Shown here one piece after another: positions 1 to 8,068 of a stretch of DNA of 64,000 nucleotides; positions within the stretch are counted from its first letter, which is position 1, and each line of letters begins with the position of its first letter. This stretch comes from Myxococcaceae bacterium (GTDB taxonomy: Bacteria; Myxococcota_A; Polyangia; Polyangiales; Ga0077539): NCBI GenBank assembly GCA_004297725.1, contig SCUS01000025.1:1-64000 (forward strand), read 5' to 3'. The notes under the pieces were generated by a model. It worked only from the letters and a program-made list of their open reading frames with translations. It had not been told where the DNA came from and made no database searches. The position numbers and the translations under genes are program-made.

Positions 1-332
1 CCCGGCGCGCCCGCGCCCATGTGGCTGCACATCTGGCCCATCTGCTCGGAGAAGCCAATGCGGCTCGCGGCCCGCTCGATGGCGGGGAAGTCGTCGGTCG
101 CTAGCGCCGCGGTGATCTCCGCCACGGCGACGAGGTGATCGCGCATGTTCTGCTTCTGGTGGTTGGCCATCATCGGCAGAAGCGGGACCGGGGCGCGGGT
201 GTCCATGCGGTCGAGCGCCTCGTGCGCGGAGGGCTGGGGCTGCGATGCGAGGGGAGGGGCGTGGGGCGCCTCGCGCACGCAGCCGATCGACAGCGCGAGC
301 GAGGCGAAGGCGAGAAGCGCAGGGCGTGTCAT
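1..332 (-). CDS. Partial secreted lipoprotein, probably cytochrome c-like; 3' part outside the window
   Basis: Translation starts at the ATG at 332 and leaves the window after about 110 codons. The N-terminus is a lipoprotein signal: a hydrophobic stretch ending in lipobox LSIGC, with Cys18 as the predicted lipidated residue. The mature part contains MMANHQKQNMRDHLVAV and FSEQMGQMCSHMGAGAPG, an amphipathic-helix pattern I associate with small haem-binding helical-bundle lipoproteins of myxobacteria. A CxxCH site would lie beyond the left edge, so haem binding is inference. The ATG overlaps the stop of the upstream MarR gene (ATGA), so the two are translationally coupled and the MarR regulator probably controls this gene. 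Confidence 0.6.
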   Translation of the reverse strand, partial: MTRPALLAFASLALSIGCVREAPHAPPLASQPQPSAHEALDRMDTRAPVPLLPMMANHQKQNMRDHLVAVAEITAALATDDFPAIERAASRIGFSEQMGQMCSHMGAGAP

Positions 333-814
333 TCGGGCTCTCCTTCATTGGCATCGGCGGGAGACGCGGGGAGGGCGTCGAGGGCGGTGACAAGGTGCTG
401 CAGGGACTCGATGACGTGGGCGCGCCTGCTCGCGGGCACTGCGGCCAGAAGCGCGCTGAAGCGGTCGCCGCTGGAGGCCTCGACCTCCCGCGCCAGGCGC
501 CGACCGCGCGCCGTCAGCGACACCCTCCGGCTGCGACCGTCGTTCTCGTCCGCGCGCTGGATCACATGCCTGGCATCGACCATCTTCGCGCAGAGGCGAG
601 CGACGTTGCTCTTGTCGATGGAGAGGTCTGCGCCGAGGTCGCGCTGCGAGGCCTCCCCCTTCGAGAGCAGCACCATCAGCGCGTGGGCGTGGGCGACCGA
701 CAGCGGCTTGCCGCACGGCGTCTGGTCGCTGGCGAGGACGCCGAAGCGCCGAAACATCCGCTGCATGAGGCGGCGGAGCTCGTCGGACTGGGCCGCGGTG
801 GGATCCTTCGACAT
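329..814 (-). CDS. MarR family transcriptional regulator
   Basis: A 161-residue winged-helix regulator of normal MarR length. The helix-turn-helix is seen at QRDLGADLSIDKSNVARL (about residues 57-74), followed by the wing ENDGRSRRVSLTARG. MarR proteins bind palindromic operators as dimers and usually repress their own operon until a small ligand or oxidant binds. It is first in a two-gene operon, sharing ATGA with the lipoprotein downstream. A consensus-like promoter with a perfect dyad inside it lies directly upstream, which fits autoregulation. The effector is unknown. There is no clear Shine-Dalgarno sequence before the ATG. Confidence 0.9.
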   Translation of the reverse strand: MSKDPTAAQSDELRRLMQRMFRRFGVLASDQTPCGKPLSVAHAHALMVLLSKGEASQRDLGADLSIDKSNVARLCAKMVDARHVIQRADENDGRSRRVSLTARGRRLAREVEASSGDRFSALLAAVPASRRAHVIESLQHLVTALDALPASPADANEGEPE

Positions 815-822
815 GGTGGAGA

Positions 823-854
823 GCTATAGGGCTAGATAGTTGTGCTCGCAACTA
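823..854 (-). promoter_or_regulatory. Promoter and MarR-type operator of the MarR-lipoprotein operon
   Basis: Minus strand: a -35 like TTGCGA (851-846), a 17-nt spacer and a -10 like TATAGC (828-823). A perfect dyad TAGTTG-N6-CAACTA (837-854) covers the -35 and part of the spacer, the expected place for a self-repressing MarR dimer. The -10 ends 8 nt before the ATG at 814, so the transcript would be leaderless or nearly so. Function is inferred from position and symmetry. Confidence 0.55.
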
Positions 855-910
855 GATGCGCACGGAGGACCTGTGAGGGCGCGAAATGCGCGCGGTCGAG
901 TTCATCACAC

Positions 911-1260
911 TCAAGTCGGCGGGTCCGAAGGCCGCCTATCCGTCAAGGCCGCTATTCGGCCTGACGTCTTCCCACGCGGCACTCCTACGGGGATCGGCGT
1001 CGAGAAGTCGGTGCTCGCCCCGTCGTCGGTCACCGGCGCGTGGGCGGGGCAACCGCGGCGCAGATACATCGGGCAGCATACCGCCTCCGCGCGATCGAAC
1101 GCGGCGCGCTCCCCGGCGTCGATCATGGCGCGCGGGTTCCTGCAGCAGTCGGTCTGGTGGACGGCGACCGCGCAGTCGTCCGCGGCGTGGCAGCTCCGGC
1201 CGTCCGAGAGAAGGCACACGACCGCCGCATCGTGGGCGGGGGTGATCACGTCGCCGGACG
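911..1260 (-). pseudogene. Remnant of a Cys-rich lipoprotein gene, both ends lost
   Basis: The minus frame reads CLLSDGRSCHAADDCAVAV, HQTDCCRNPRAMIDAGER and AVCCPMYLRRGCPAHAP, a DCC/CGCP-type Cys pattern that I recognise from myxobacterial lipoproteins. Upstream of about 1260 the frame stays open but loses this character and has no signal peptide. Downstream of the CPAHAP block it also degenerates before the stop at 911. The opposite strand starts a different lipoprotein remnant at about the same place, so this looks like the product of a rearrangement. Low-complexity coding on one strand cannot be fully excluded. Confidence 0.5.
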
Positions 1261-1580
1261 GCGCTGCGCTCGACGTCGCGATCGACCAGGGTTTCGACGG
1301 CGGTGCCTCGAAGGCCGGCGAACTGGACGCGTCCGTCAACGACCCCGCCGTGGACAGGCCTGCGGAAGGACCCGAAATCGATCCCATGGATGGTTCCCCC
1401 GGCGAGGTGGCCTGCGGCGACGGGAGGGACCTTTGCGGCGGCGCCTGTACGGTCCTGCAGCGCGATCCGACCCACTGCGGGGCCTGCGGCAACATCTGCG
1501 GCGCCGGGATGCGCTGCGCACTCGGCGCCTGCACTCCGGAGGCCCTCGACGCCGGCCGCAATGCCAGGAGTGGCGGATGA
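1261..1580 (+). pseudogene. 5'-truncated lipoprotein remnant with one CGxCGxxC repeat
   Basis: The plus frame reads an acidic linker (DVAIDQGFDGG.. DASVNDPAVD) followed by one Cys repeat: CGGACTVLQRDPTHCGACG then ICGAGMRCALGACTPE. This is the usual order lipobox-linker-repeat of myxobacterial surface lipoproteins, but no signal peptide or sensible start codon precedes the linker in any frame. The open frame extends upstream only through sequence that codes on the other strand. It is interpreted as a gene whose 5' end was replaced at a junction near 1255-1270. Confidence 0.45.
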
Positions 1581-1663
1581 GCGGCGGCGTGCGCCCATCA
1601 TGTCGTCGTGCGCCAGGGCAACGATTCCCGCCCCGATGCGTGCCCTTGCTGGCACGGTGGTCC

Positions 1664-1948
1664 ATGCTGCGGCGTAGCGCGTTCCTCCGACTGATCGGCT
1701 GCGCGATCGTCCTCGGCGCGTGTGCCCAGACGACGTCGGGGGAGCCGACGAGCACGGCCGACGTGACCCCCGCAAGCGACGCGGGCGCGACCTCCGACGC
1801 CACCGTCTACTGCTGGATCTCGGGCCCCCACGCTGTACCGGCAGACGCCGGAGGGTGGTGGATCTGTACGCCCCCCTATCAGTGCGGCCGTCGCAACCGG
1901 GGTGGCTGGGGCTGCTGCGTCGGGCCCTCGTCCGAGTGCCGTGAGTAG
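1664..1948 (+). CDS. Small secreted Cys-containing lipoprotein
   Basis: A 94-residue protein from the ATG at 1664, with GGTGG shortly before it. Residues 1-19 form a lipoprotein signal with lipobox VLGAC. A Thr/Asp/Ala-rich linker (TSTADVTPASDAGATSDA) leads to a compact domain with YCWISGP, WWICTPPYQCG and WGCCVGPSSEC, i.e. five cysteines probably in disulphides. The fold is not recognised. It precedes a series of co-directional secreted proteins and may share their transcript. A longer open frame exists upstream but has no signal peptide, so this start is preferred. Confidence 0.65.
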   Translation: MLRRSAFLRLIGCAIVLGACAQTTSGEPTSTADVTPASDAGATSDATVYCWISGPHAVPADAGGWWICTPPYQCGRRNRGGWGCCVGPSSECRE

Positions 1949-1999
1949 ATCGATGCGGGGTGTTCTCGTCGCCCGAAAGGAAAGGTGGGCTCCAACACG

Positions 2000-3289
2000 A
2001 TGATGACGACCCGACTCTGGCCGGGACTGCTGCTCATCGCGAGTGGTTGCGCGGAGACCGTCGGCGCCGCCCGGGGCGACGTCGCCGACACCGGTTCGGT
2101 CTCACGGGACGTCGTCGCTGACGCCGGTTCGGTCGATGCGGAGCTGGTGATCATGCGCCCGCCGACCGATGACGGCCCGACCGCCACGAGCGACTCTTCG
2201 CCCGCCGGATCTTGCCCTGCGAGCCTCCTGGCCCCGCGATACCTCGGGCAGGCGAACCGGGTGTACGAGGCCGTGCGGGCCGACGGCGACAACACGGCCG
2301 TCTTCTGGGCCGAGTTCGCGCTCGATAGGAACTTCGGGGTGATGGTGCAGCGCTTCAACGCGGCGGGCGAGGCGGTGGACGCGCGGCCGATCACGCTGAC
2401 TCGTGTCCCCGAGAATCGCGCCGGCCAGGTCGCGACGGCTTGGGACCACGCCGCATCCGAGCCCGCCGTGCTGACCTTCGACGCGCCGGGCGCGGCCACC
2501 CTGCACGTTGGGGGGATCAGCCGCCCGGCGACCTCGCGTGCGATCACGATGCACGCCGAGGGCTCCGGGGTCGCCCTCGTCGATGTCGGCGGCCTGCGGG
2601 CGGTGGAGGGCGGATGGACCTTCTTCTCCACGACGCCCGAGGCGCCCCGCGCGCTGGTGCAGCTCTTCACCCCGGCCGAAGGGGAGACGAGACCGGCGCC
2701 CGCGCTGGCGCTGACCCTCCCCGCATCGGCGGACCTCCGCGCGCTCGTCAGCGTTCCCCTCCTCGACGACAGCGTCGTCGTGATCTTGCCGAGCGCCGAG
2801 GGGGCCGGCGCGCAGGACTACCAGCGGTTCGACGCGCGCGGCCGGATCGTCGGCCCCGCAGGGACGTGGCGCGGATCGGGCTCCGCTCTGTGGCCGCCGA
2901 TCGCCCCGACGCACGCCGGGTACCTGCTCGGCCTGGCCGTGGGGCGCTCGGGTCTGGGGCTCGCCGAGTTCGACCACGGAGGCACGGCCCGGGGGACCCG
3001 TCGCGACCTCGCGCTCCCCGACACGCACTGGCCGCGGGCGATGCTCGGCGCGCTCGGGCACGCCTTCGCAGCGGTGCTGGACGACTCGACCCTCGACGGG
3101 CGCATCTACCTCCGAGAGGTCACCGCGCTCGGCGCGGTCGGGGCCCCACTCTACCTCGACGACTCGAACCACACGACCAACGGGTTCATGCTGGTCCCCA
3201 CGTCGCTCGGCGGGATGCTCGTCTACACGACGGAGCGCAGTGCGCCCGACCACGCCCTCTCGGTCGTGCCCCTGCGCGTCTGCGACTGA
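2000..3289 (+). CDS. Secreted lipoprotein, probable beta-propeller
   Basis: 429 residues from the ATG at 2000; a second ATG follows directly and a GTG lies at 1985. A purine-rich AAAGGAAAGG at about 1977-1986 precedes the ATG. The lipobox is LIASGC. After an Asp/Val/Ser linker the mature protein has repeated strand-turn-strand units such as VFWAEFALDRNFGVMVQRF, FNAAGEAVDARPITL and GMLVYTTERS, resembling blades of a propeller with an 'actual value, expected value' pattern often seen in myxobacterial surface proteins. No catalytic motif is visible. It heads a run of three tightly spaced secreted-protein genes. Confidence 0.65.
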   Translation: MMTTRLWPGLLLIASGCAETVGAARGDVADTGSVSRDVVADAGSVDAELVIMRPPTDDGPTATSDSSPAGSCPASLLAPRYLGQANRVYEAVRADGDNTAVFWAEFALDRNFGVMVQRFNAAGEAVDARPITLTRVPENRAGQVATAWDHAASEPAVLTFDAPGAATLHVGGISRPATSRAITMHAEGSGVALVDVGGLRAVEGGWTFFSTTPEAPRALVQLFTPAEGETRPAPALALTLPASADLRALVSVPLLDDSVVVILPSAEGAGAQDYQRFDARGRIVGPAGTWRGSGSALWPPIAPTHAGYLLGLAVGRSGLGLAEFDHGGTARGTRRDLALPDTHWPRAMLGALGHAFAAVLDDSTLDGRIYLREVTALGAVGAPLYLDDSNHTTNGFMLVPTSLGGMLVYTTERSAPDHALSVVPLRVCD

Positions 3290-3307
3290 GCGGGAACGGA
3301 GCGACGC

Positions 3308-4684
3308 ATGATTCATCCGCCACGACCCTCGCTGCCACGGGCGACCGCCACGGCGCTCCGCCTGGGACTCCTCTGCGCCGCCTCGACCTGCAGCACGCCG
3401 CTCGAGGACGACCCCGCGAGCGTTCCGTTCGATGTTGCGGACGGCGGGACGCCCGGGTGGCAAGTCCGGGTCCTGGTGGGGCCGAGGTTCCCCCTGACGC
3501 CCGGTGCCGGGTTCGCGGTGCGCGCCGAGAACGCCGCGGGGCAGGTCTTCGAACGCACCGCCGGGGCCGACGGCGTGGTTCCGCTGGGGGTCGCGCGGGA
3601 GGACGGGCCGTGGGACCTCACCGTGGCGCGCGCGGGGTGCCGGGCGGTGTCCATCCTCGGGGTCGCCGGCGACTTCGACGGCGACGTCTACTCCGAGTGC
3701 GCCGCGGCTCCGCCGCCCCCGCGTGAAACCGCCCACACGCTCTTCGTTCGCGTCGAGGGCTTTCCCGACCTCAGCACGGACCTGGACGTGTGCCTGCCCG
3801 GCTCCACCTCCTCCGGCACTCCCGACCGGATACGGGTGGACTTCGCAGATCGCCCGGGGACCTCGCCCGGCGACGTCTGGGTCGTTCGGTTCGAGTCGGG
3901 GGCCCGCGACGCACGCCCACGTAACATCGCGCGCCTCGCGGTACCGTCGCTCCACGGGCGGAACACGACGGTCACTGTGAGCCTGCCAACGCCGCCCGTA
4001 CCGGTCGTGCGGTCGCGAGTGGCCGTGCAGTTCCCGACCGAGGGCCTGCTCACCGGAGAGAGCGCCGAACGTTCGAGCGGCTACGGGCCCGTGTATCGCC
4101 AGGTCCGCTTCTACGGCGAGGCAACGTCCTGCCACGTCGGCGCCGGCCTCTGGACGCCCCCGGATGCCTCCGGCCGCGGCACCTTCGCGTTCGAGACCTT
4201 CGGTCCGCCCTTCGAGCCCGACTCCGCCGGCATCCTGCTCGGCTTCAACGGCGGAAACGTGGCGGTCCAGGGCGGGGTCCGTGTGCGACGTGTCACCGAC
4301 GGTGACGTCGTGCAGGTCCCGCCGGTCTGGGTGCTCCGCGCCGAGGCCGATCCACCCGCGAACGTCCGCTTCCGGGTCGATGCGCCGGACTACGGGATCG
4401 CCTCGTTTCAGGCGGTCCCGACCGGCCCCAACATTCACGGCGAGTGGGTCGGCTACATGGCCCACGGCGCCACCCTCGACGGTCGCCGACTCCCGCAGTT
4501 GCCGACGACCGTGTCGCTTCGCGACCTCACCTTCGGCATGGCGCAGGACAATCACTTCGCCGTCAGGGCGTGCATCGCCACCACCCGCCCCGGCGCCCGT
4601 CCCCCGTGGACGCCTGCGGGCCTCGACGCCGACGTCTCCCTCTGCGCCGCGACCACCGCGGCCCTGAGCCGCGAACCGATGTAG
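3308..4684 (+). CDS. Secreted protein of unknown function
   Basis: 458 residues, starting 18 nt after the previous stop. The N-terminus has a basic region then a hydrophobic stretch ending LGLLCAASTCS; the AASTC block could act as a poor lipobox, otherwise it is an ordinary signal peptide. The mature protein is beta-rich with several short Ig-like stretches (e.g. GQVFERTAGADGVVPLGV, WDLTVARAGCRAVSI), resembling carboxypeptidase-regulatory or Ig-like modules, and conserved-looking cysteine pairs. No enzyme motif is recognised. It appears co-transcribed with its neighbours (gaps of 18 and 9 nt). Confidence 0.6.
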   Translation: MIHPPRPSLPRATATALRLGLLCAASTCSTPLEDDPASVPFDVADGGTPGWQVRVLVGPRFPLTPGAGFAVRAENAAGQVFERTAGADGVVPLGVAREDGPWDLTVARAGCRAVSILGVAGDFDGDVYSECAAAPPPPRETAHTLFVRVEGFPDLSTDLDVCLPGSTSSGTPDRIRVDFADRPGTSPGDVWVVRFESGARDARPRNIARLAVPSLHGRNTTVTVSLPTPPVPVVRSRVAVQFPTEGLLTGESAERSSGYGPVYRQVRFYGEATSCHVGAGLWTPPDASGRGTFAFETFGPPFEPDSAGILLGFNGGNVAVQGGVRVRRVTDGDVVQVPPVWVLRAEADPPANVRFRVDAPDYGIASFQAVPTGPNIHGEWVGYMAHGATLDGRRLPQLPTTVSLRDLTFGMAQDNHFAVRACIATTRPGARPPWTPAGLDADVSLCAATTAALSREPM

Positions 4685-4693
4685 CGTTCCGCG

Positions 4694-6550
4694 ATGGCCC
4701 CGCCGACGGCACTCCAGGTCGCGCTCGTCAGCTCCGTCGCGTTGCTCGGCAGCCTCGGATGTGGGGGTCGAACCACGGCGACGGATGCCTCGTCAGGTTC
4801 GGACGCTGCGGATTCGGACGTCGCCGCGTTCGATCACCCCGACGTCGTCGCAGCGCTCGATCTTCCCGATGTCGTCGATGTCGTGCTCGAGCGCGACGCC
4901 GCCGCACCGCTCGACGTGGTCGCCCTCGACGTCGTCACCATCGACGTCTCCGTTCTCGACGCCTCCTTTCTGGACGCGACCAGCCCCGACGCGCCGGACG
5001 TCGCCGTGGGGTGGCCGCGGCAGGTGGCGCCGCTGGCCGGCGCGCGCGTCACACAGCGCCGCCCGACCCTTCGCTGGACGCTCCCTGCCGGCGCACCCCC
5101 CGTCCGCGTCGAGGTGTGCGCCGACCGGGCCTGTTCGGTCGTCGAGCACGGCTGGATGTCGGCCGCGTCCGAGGGACGACCGCCGACCGATCTCGCGCCG
5201 GGCGTCCACTTCTGGCGCCTCTCGCTGGGCGGTGGCACCAGCCCCGTGTGGCCCTTCTTCGTGCCCGCCCGCTCGGGCGAGGCGGACACCAGCTGGAACT
5301 CGCTCGACGACTTCAACGGCGACGGTCGCGCGGACTTCGTAGTCCTCTCGCAAGCGGGCGACGCGGGGGTCGTGACCGCCCGCGCGTACCTGGGCCGCGC
5401 GGGCGATGTCCCCGCGCCGGGACCCAGCTTCGCGGTGGGTGCCTACGCGCTAGTGAGGGGAGTAGGCGACGTCGATGGGGACGGCTACGGTGACCTCGCG
5501 ATCAGGCAGGGCTGCGTCCCCGACGTGATCGAACTCCATCGGGGCGGCCCCGACGGGCCGGCGGTCGCGCCGTCGGGGGCGATCACCTGGCTGGTTCCCA
5601 CCTGCCAGGTCGGCATGCCCTTCGTCGGTGTCGGAGACGTCAACGGCGACGGCTACGGCGACCTCCTGGCCGAGTCCCCGGCGCGCGCCAGCACAGGCGG
5701 GGGGTTCGGCCGTCGCATCGAGCTCTACCTCGGCGGTCCCGTCGATCGGCCGCTGATCCCGTCCACCGCGCTCGAAGGCGGCAACGAGTACAACGGCTTC
5801 GGTGGGCCGACGGCGCTCGGGGACGTCAACGGCGACGGCTTCGCAGACGCTGCCGCGGTGATGCGAGCGGGCGTCATGATGGGTGGCTCGGTCCTCCCGG
5901 CCAGCGTGCTCGTGTACCTCGGCGGCGCAGACGGTTTCGCCGGCTCACCGCCGGTGAGGCTGCAGAGCCCGGTGACGAGCGACCTCGGGTATGGCGAGCT
6001 GCCGGACGCGCCCTTCGATCACGACGGCGACGGCTTCGCCGACGTGGCGGTGGGCAACGGCTGGCGCCCTGACTCCGAAGGTCGATCGTCGTCGCGGATC
6101 AACCTGCACCGGGGCGCCCGCGCGTGGGCCGCGCCGCCGCCGGCCGTGCCGCTGCGCCTCACGTCCTTCACGGGCAACCTGTGGGGACGGTCGTCCGTCA
6201 GCCCCGGCGACTTCGATGGCGATGGCCGCGACGACCTGGCCGTGCTCACCACGCAGCGGGGCAGGGTGGCCGTGCAGCTCTTCCACGGCGGCGAGGCGGC
6301 CGCCGACGCGGGCGCCCCGGCGTACTTCGTCATCAACGATCGGGCGCTCGCCGGGCGGGGCGCGCAGGGCTGCGACCTCGACGGGGACGGCCGCGCTGAC
6401 CTCGTCGTGTCGTTGAGCAGCCCGGGCGCCGATGCGCGCGCGGTGGAGCAGGGGATCATGGTGCTGAACGGAGGGGAGTGGCCCATCGGAGAGACGCCGA
6501 GGGCGTGGCTGTGGGGGCCCGCCACCGAGGCGGTGACCCTCGCGCGGTAG
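4694..6550 (+). CDS. Secreted FG-GAP/VCBS repeat lipoprotein, predicted seven-bladed propeller
   Basis: 618 residues with a signal ending LLGSLGCGG (lipobox LGSLGC). A long Asp-Val-rich linker (residues about 30-110) separates the anchor from an Ig-like stretch and then seven calcium-binding repeats of the form D-x-[DN]-G-D-G-x-x-D at roughly residues 206, 259, 315, 377, 443, 506 and 561. The spacing of 50-65 residues and the count of seven match integrin-alpha-like FG-GAP propellers, which bind calcium in each blade and act in adhesion or ligand binding. It is the last gene of the secreted-protein series and ends 4 nt from the convergent phosphatase gene. Confidence 0.85.
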   Translation: MAPPTALQVALVSSVALLGSLGCGGRTTATDASSGSDAADSDVAAFDHPDVVAALDLPDVVDVVLERDAAAPLDVVALDVVTIDVSVLDASFLDATSPDAPDVAVGWPRQVAPLAGARVTQRRPTLRWTLPAGAPPVRVEVCADRACSVVEHGWMSAASEGRPPTDLAPGVHFWRLSLGGGTSPVWPFFVPARSGEADTSWNSLDDFNGDGRADFVVLSQAGDAGVVTARAYLGRAGDVPAPGPSFAVGAYALVRGVGDVDGDGYGDLAIRQGCVPDVIELHRGGPDGPAVAPSGAITWLVPTCQVGMPFVGVGDVNGDGYGDLLAESPARASTGGGFGRRIELYLGGPVDRPLIPSTALEGGNEYNGFGGPTALGDVNGDGFADAAAVMRAGVMMGGSVLPASVLVYLGGADGFAGSPPVRLQSPVTSDLGYGELPDAPFDHDGDGFADVAVGNGWRPDSEGRSSSRINLHRGARAWAAPPPAVPLRLTSFTGNLWGRSSVSPGDFDGDGRDDLAVLTTQRGRVAVQLFHGGEAAADAGAPAYFVINDRALAGRGAQGCDLDGDGRADLVVSLSSPGADARAVEQGIMVLNGGEWPIGETPRAWLWGPATEAVTLAR

Positions 6551-6554
6551 TCGG

Positions 6555-7559
6555 TTACCGCGCGCGCCAGAGTTCCCGCGCGCGGCCGTCCGGCGTCAAC
6601 GCCTCCGCGACCTCGCGGCCATTCTCGACGCGGATCCGCAGGAGCGAGCCGCGGCTGTCATCGACGCCGGGCGACATGCCGCAGTCGATGCGCACGAGCG
6701 TCGCCGGGCCGTCGATCGCGATGGCGCCCCGCGCGCCCAGCGCCGACGGGGTGTGGCCGAACACGAAGTGCTCCACGCCGAGGGCCCGCGCGTTCGTGGC
6801 CACCACGCCGACGGAGGACGTCCACCAGTCCCTGGCCTCGAGGATCGAGTCGGCCCCGACGATCTCCGTGTCTGTGTAGTCGTGCGCCGTCACGGCAGCG
6901 CGCAACGCCGCCTCCAGCGCCGGGACCGTTCGGCCACCGGTGTTGCCCGCGTGCGAGAAGAACCATGCGCCGACCCGCGCGCCGAAAGGGAGCGTGCGCA
7001 GCCAGCGACCGTGGGACTCGCTGCCGTTGGCGACGGCCATCGGATCGACGTGGCGGGCGCGCAGTTCTGGATCGATGCCGTCGTCCGCGTCGGCTTTGCT
7101 GTTCAGCGGGTCGGCGAGGAACTCCGCTTCGTGGTTGCCGAACAGCGCGACCACCCGCCCGCCCGCGGCGTCGGCGGAGGGCTCGAGCGCCCGCAGGAGA
7201 TCGACCACCTCCAGCGACGACGGTCCCTTGTCGATCATGTCCCCGGCGACGACGAGCACCGCGGGTCCGGCCGTCCAGCGGGCGGCGGAGGGCTCGGCGG
7301 GAACGCCGTCGATCACGCCGTGCCGCGCGAGGAGCGCCACAAGCCGGTCGTAGCCGCCGTGGACGTCGCTGACCGCGTACACGGGCGCGTCGCGGGGCCG
7401 GTCGAGCTCGACGATCGCGGGGTGCGAGGTCCAATCGCGCGGCCCCGAGAGGACCGGGTAGCGGGGCGGGTCCCCGCACGCCGCAAGGGCGACCACCAGC
7501 AGGACCCCGCGCGCGGCCCGCAGGAGCGCGAGGACGGCGGGCTCGAAGAGACCGCTCAT
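6555..7559 (-). CDS. Lipoprotein PPP-type metallophosphatase
   Basis: 334 residues from the ATG at 7559, chosen because the lipoprotein signal begins there (ending VVALAACG); a longer frame exists upstream. All metallophosphoesterase motifs are visible: SDVHGGYDRL, VAGDMIDKG, FGNHEAEF, FFSHAGN and FGHTP. This order is that of the PPP family (Shewanella-like phosphatases and ApaH relatives), which hydrolyse phosphoserine/threonine or dinucleoside polyphosphates with two metal ions. The lipobox places it in the periplasm or outer membrane. The substrate is unknown. It is convergent with the FG-GAP gene and divergent from the BlaI gene. Confidence 0.85.
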   Translation of the reverse strand: MSGLFEPAVLALLRAARGVLLVVALAACGDPPRYPVLSGPRDWTSHPAIVELDRPRDAPVYAVSDVHGGYDRLVALLARHGVIDGVPAEPSAARWTAGPAVLVVAGDMIDKGPSSLEVVDLLRALEPSADAAGGRVVALFGNHEAEFLADPLNSKADADDGIDPELRARHVDPMAVANGSESHGRWLRTLPFGARVGAWFFSHAGNTGGRTVPALEAALRAAVTAHDYTDTEIVGADSILEARDWWTSSVGVVATNARALGVEHFVFGHTPSALGARGAIAIDGPATLVRIDCGMSPGVDDSRGSLLRIRVENGREVAEALTPDGRARELWRAR

Positions 7560-7647
7560 CTCGCGCGCTCCGGGTGATCCGCGACGATCTCCACCCCGGT
7601 CGTGCCTCGGCTGCATCGCATGGTTGCGTTCACAACGACGGGGGTAG

Positions 7648-7663
7648 TACTACGGTCGTAGTA
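7648..7663. promoter_or_regulatory. BlaI/MecI-type operator
   Basis: A perfect dyad TACTACG-GT-CGTAGTA lies 10 nt before the BlaI start, overlapped by a second palindrome TAGTACTA (7645-7652). The TAC..GTA half-sites resemble those recognised by BlaI, MecI and CopY repressors. Position and symmetry imply autoregulation; binding is not shown. Confidence 0.7.
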
Positions 7664-7672
7664 GAGGAGTCC

Positions 7673-8068
7673 ATGAACGAGACGCCGATTCCCGGAGGGC
7701 AGTTGGAGCGCGCGATCCTGGAGGCACTGTGGGACCGGCCGTGCGCCTCCGCGCGTGAGGTCCACGGCGTCGTCGGCGCCGCGGAGTCCCTCGCCTACAC
7801 GACCGTCGCGACGGTGCTCGACCGCCTCCACGCCAAGGGGCTCGTCACGCGCGACCTCGTGGGCCGGGCCTTCGTGTACCGGGCCGCCGTCGCGCGCGCC
7901 TCGGTTGAGCAGGCCCAGGTCCGGGCCCTGCTCGCGAAGCTGCTCGGACCCTCGCCGCGCCCCGCCGTCGCAGCCCTCGTCGAGGCGGTCGAGGCTCTCG
8001 ACCCCGCCCTGCTCGACGATCTCGCCCGCGCCGTTGCGGCCCGCAGGAGGTCGCGCCGTGGACCGTGA
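7673..8068 (+). CDS. BlaI/MecI/CopY family transcriptional repressor
   Basis: 131 residues from the ATG at 7673, chosen for the strong Shine-Dalgarno AGAGGAGT 2-10 nt upstream; the frame is open further upstream but would run through the operator. The winged helix is seen at QLERAILEALWDRPCASARE and AYTTVATVLDRLHAKGLVTR, the diagnostic BlaI recognition region, followed by FVYRAAVARASVEQ and the C-terminal dimer and cleavage region. In this family the repressor is removed when a partner M56 protease is triggered. The next gene is such a protease, and an RND metal exporter follows, so the likely target is efflux rather than beta-lactamase. Confidence 0.9.
   Translation: MNETPIPGGQLERAILEALWDRPCASAREVHGVVGAAESLAYTTVATVLDRLHAKGLVTRDLVGRAFVYRAAVARASVEQAQVRALLAKLLGPSPRPAVAALVEAVEALDPALLDDLARAVAARRRSRRGP

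Noticed and set aside
960..1000. ACTCCTACGG resembling the 3' end of a fluoride riboswitch
   Set aside because: No GG-GATGG-like hairpin, pseudoknot partner or second hairpin upstream, and it lies in coding remnants on the other strand.
2102..4555. An 817-codon open frame on the minus strand
   Set aside because: Shadow of the two secreted-protein genes on the plus strand; composition typical of antisense frames in high-GC DNA.
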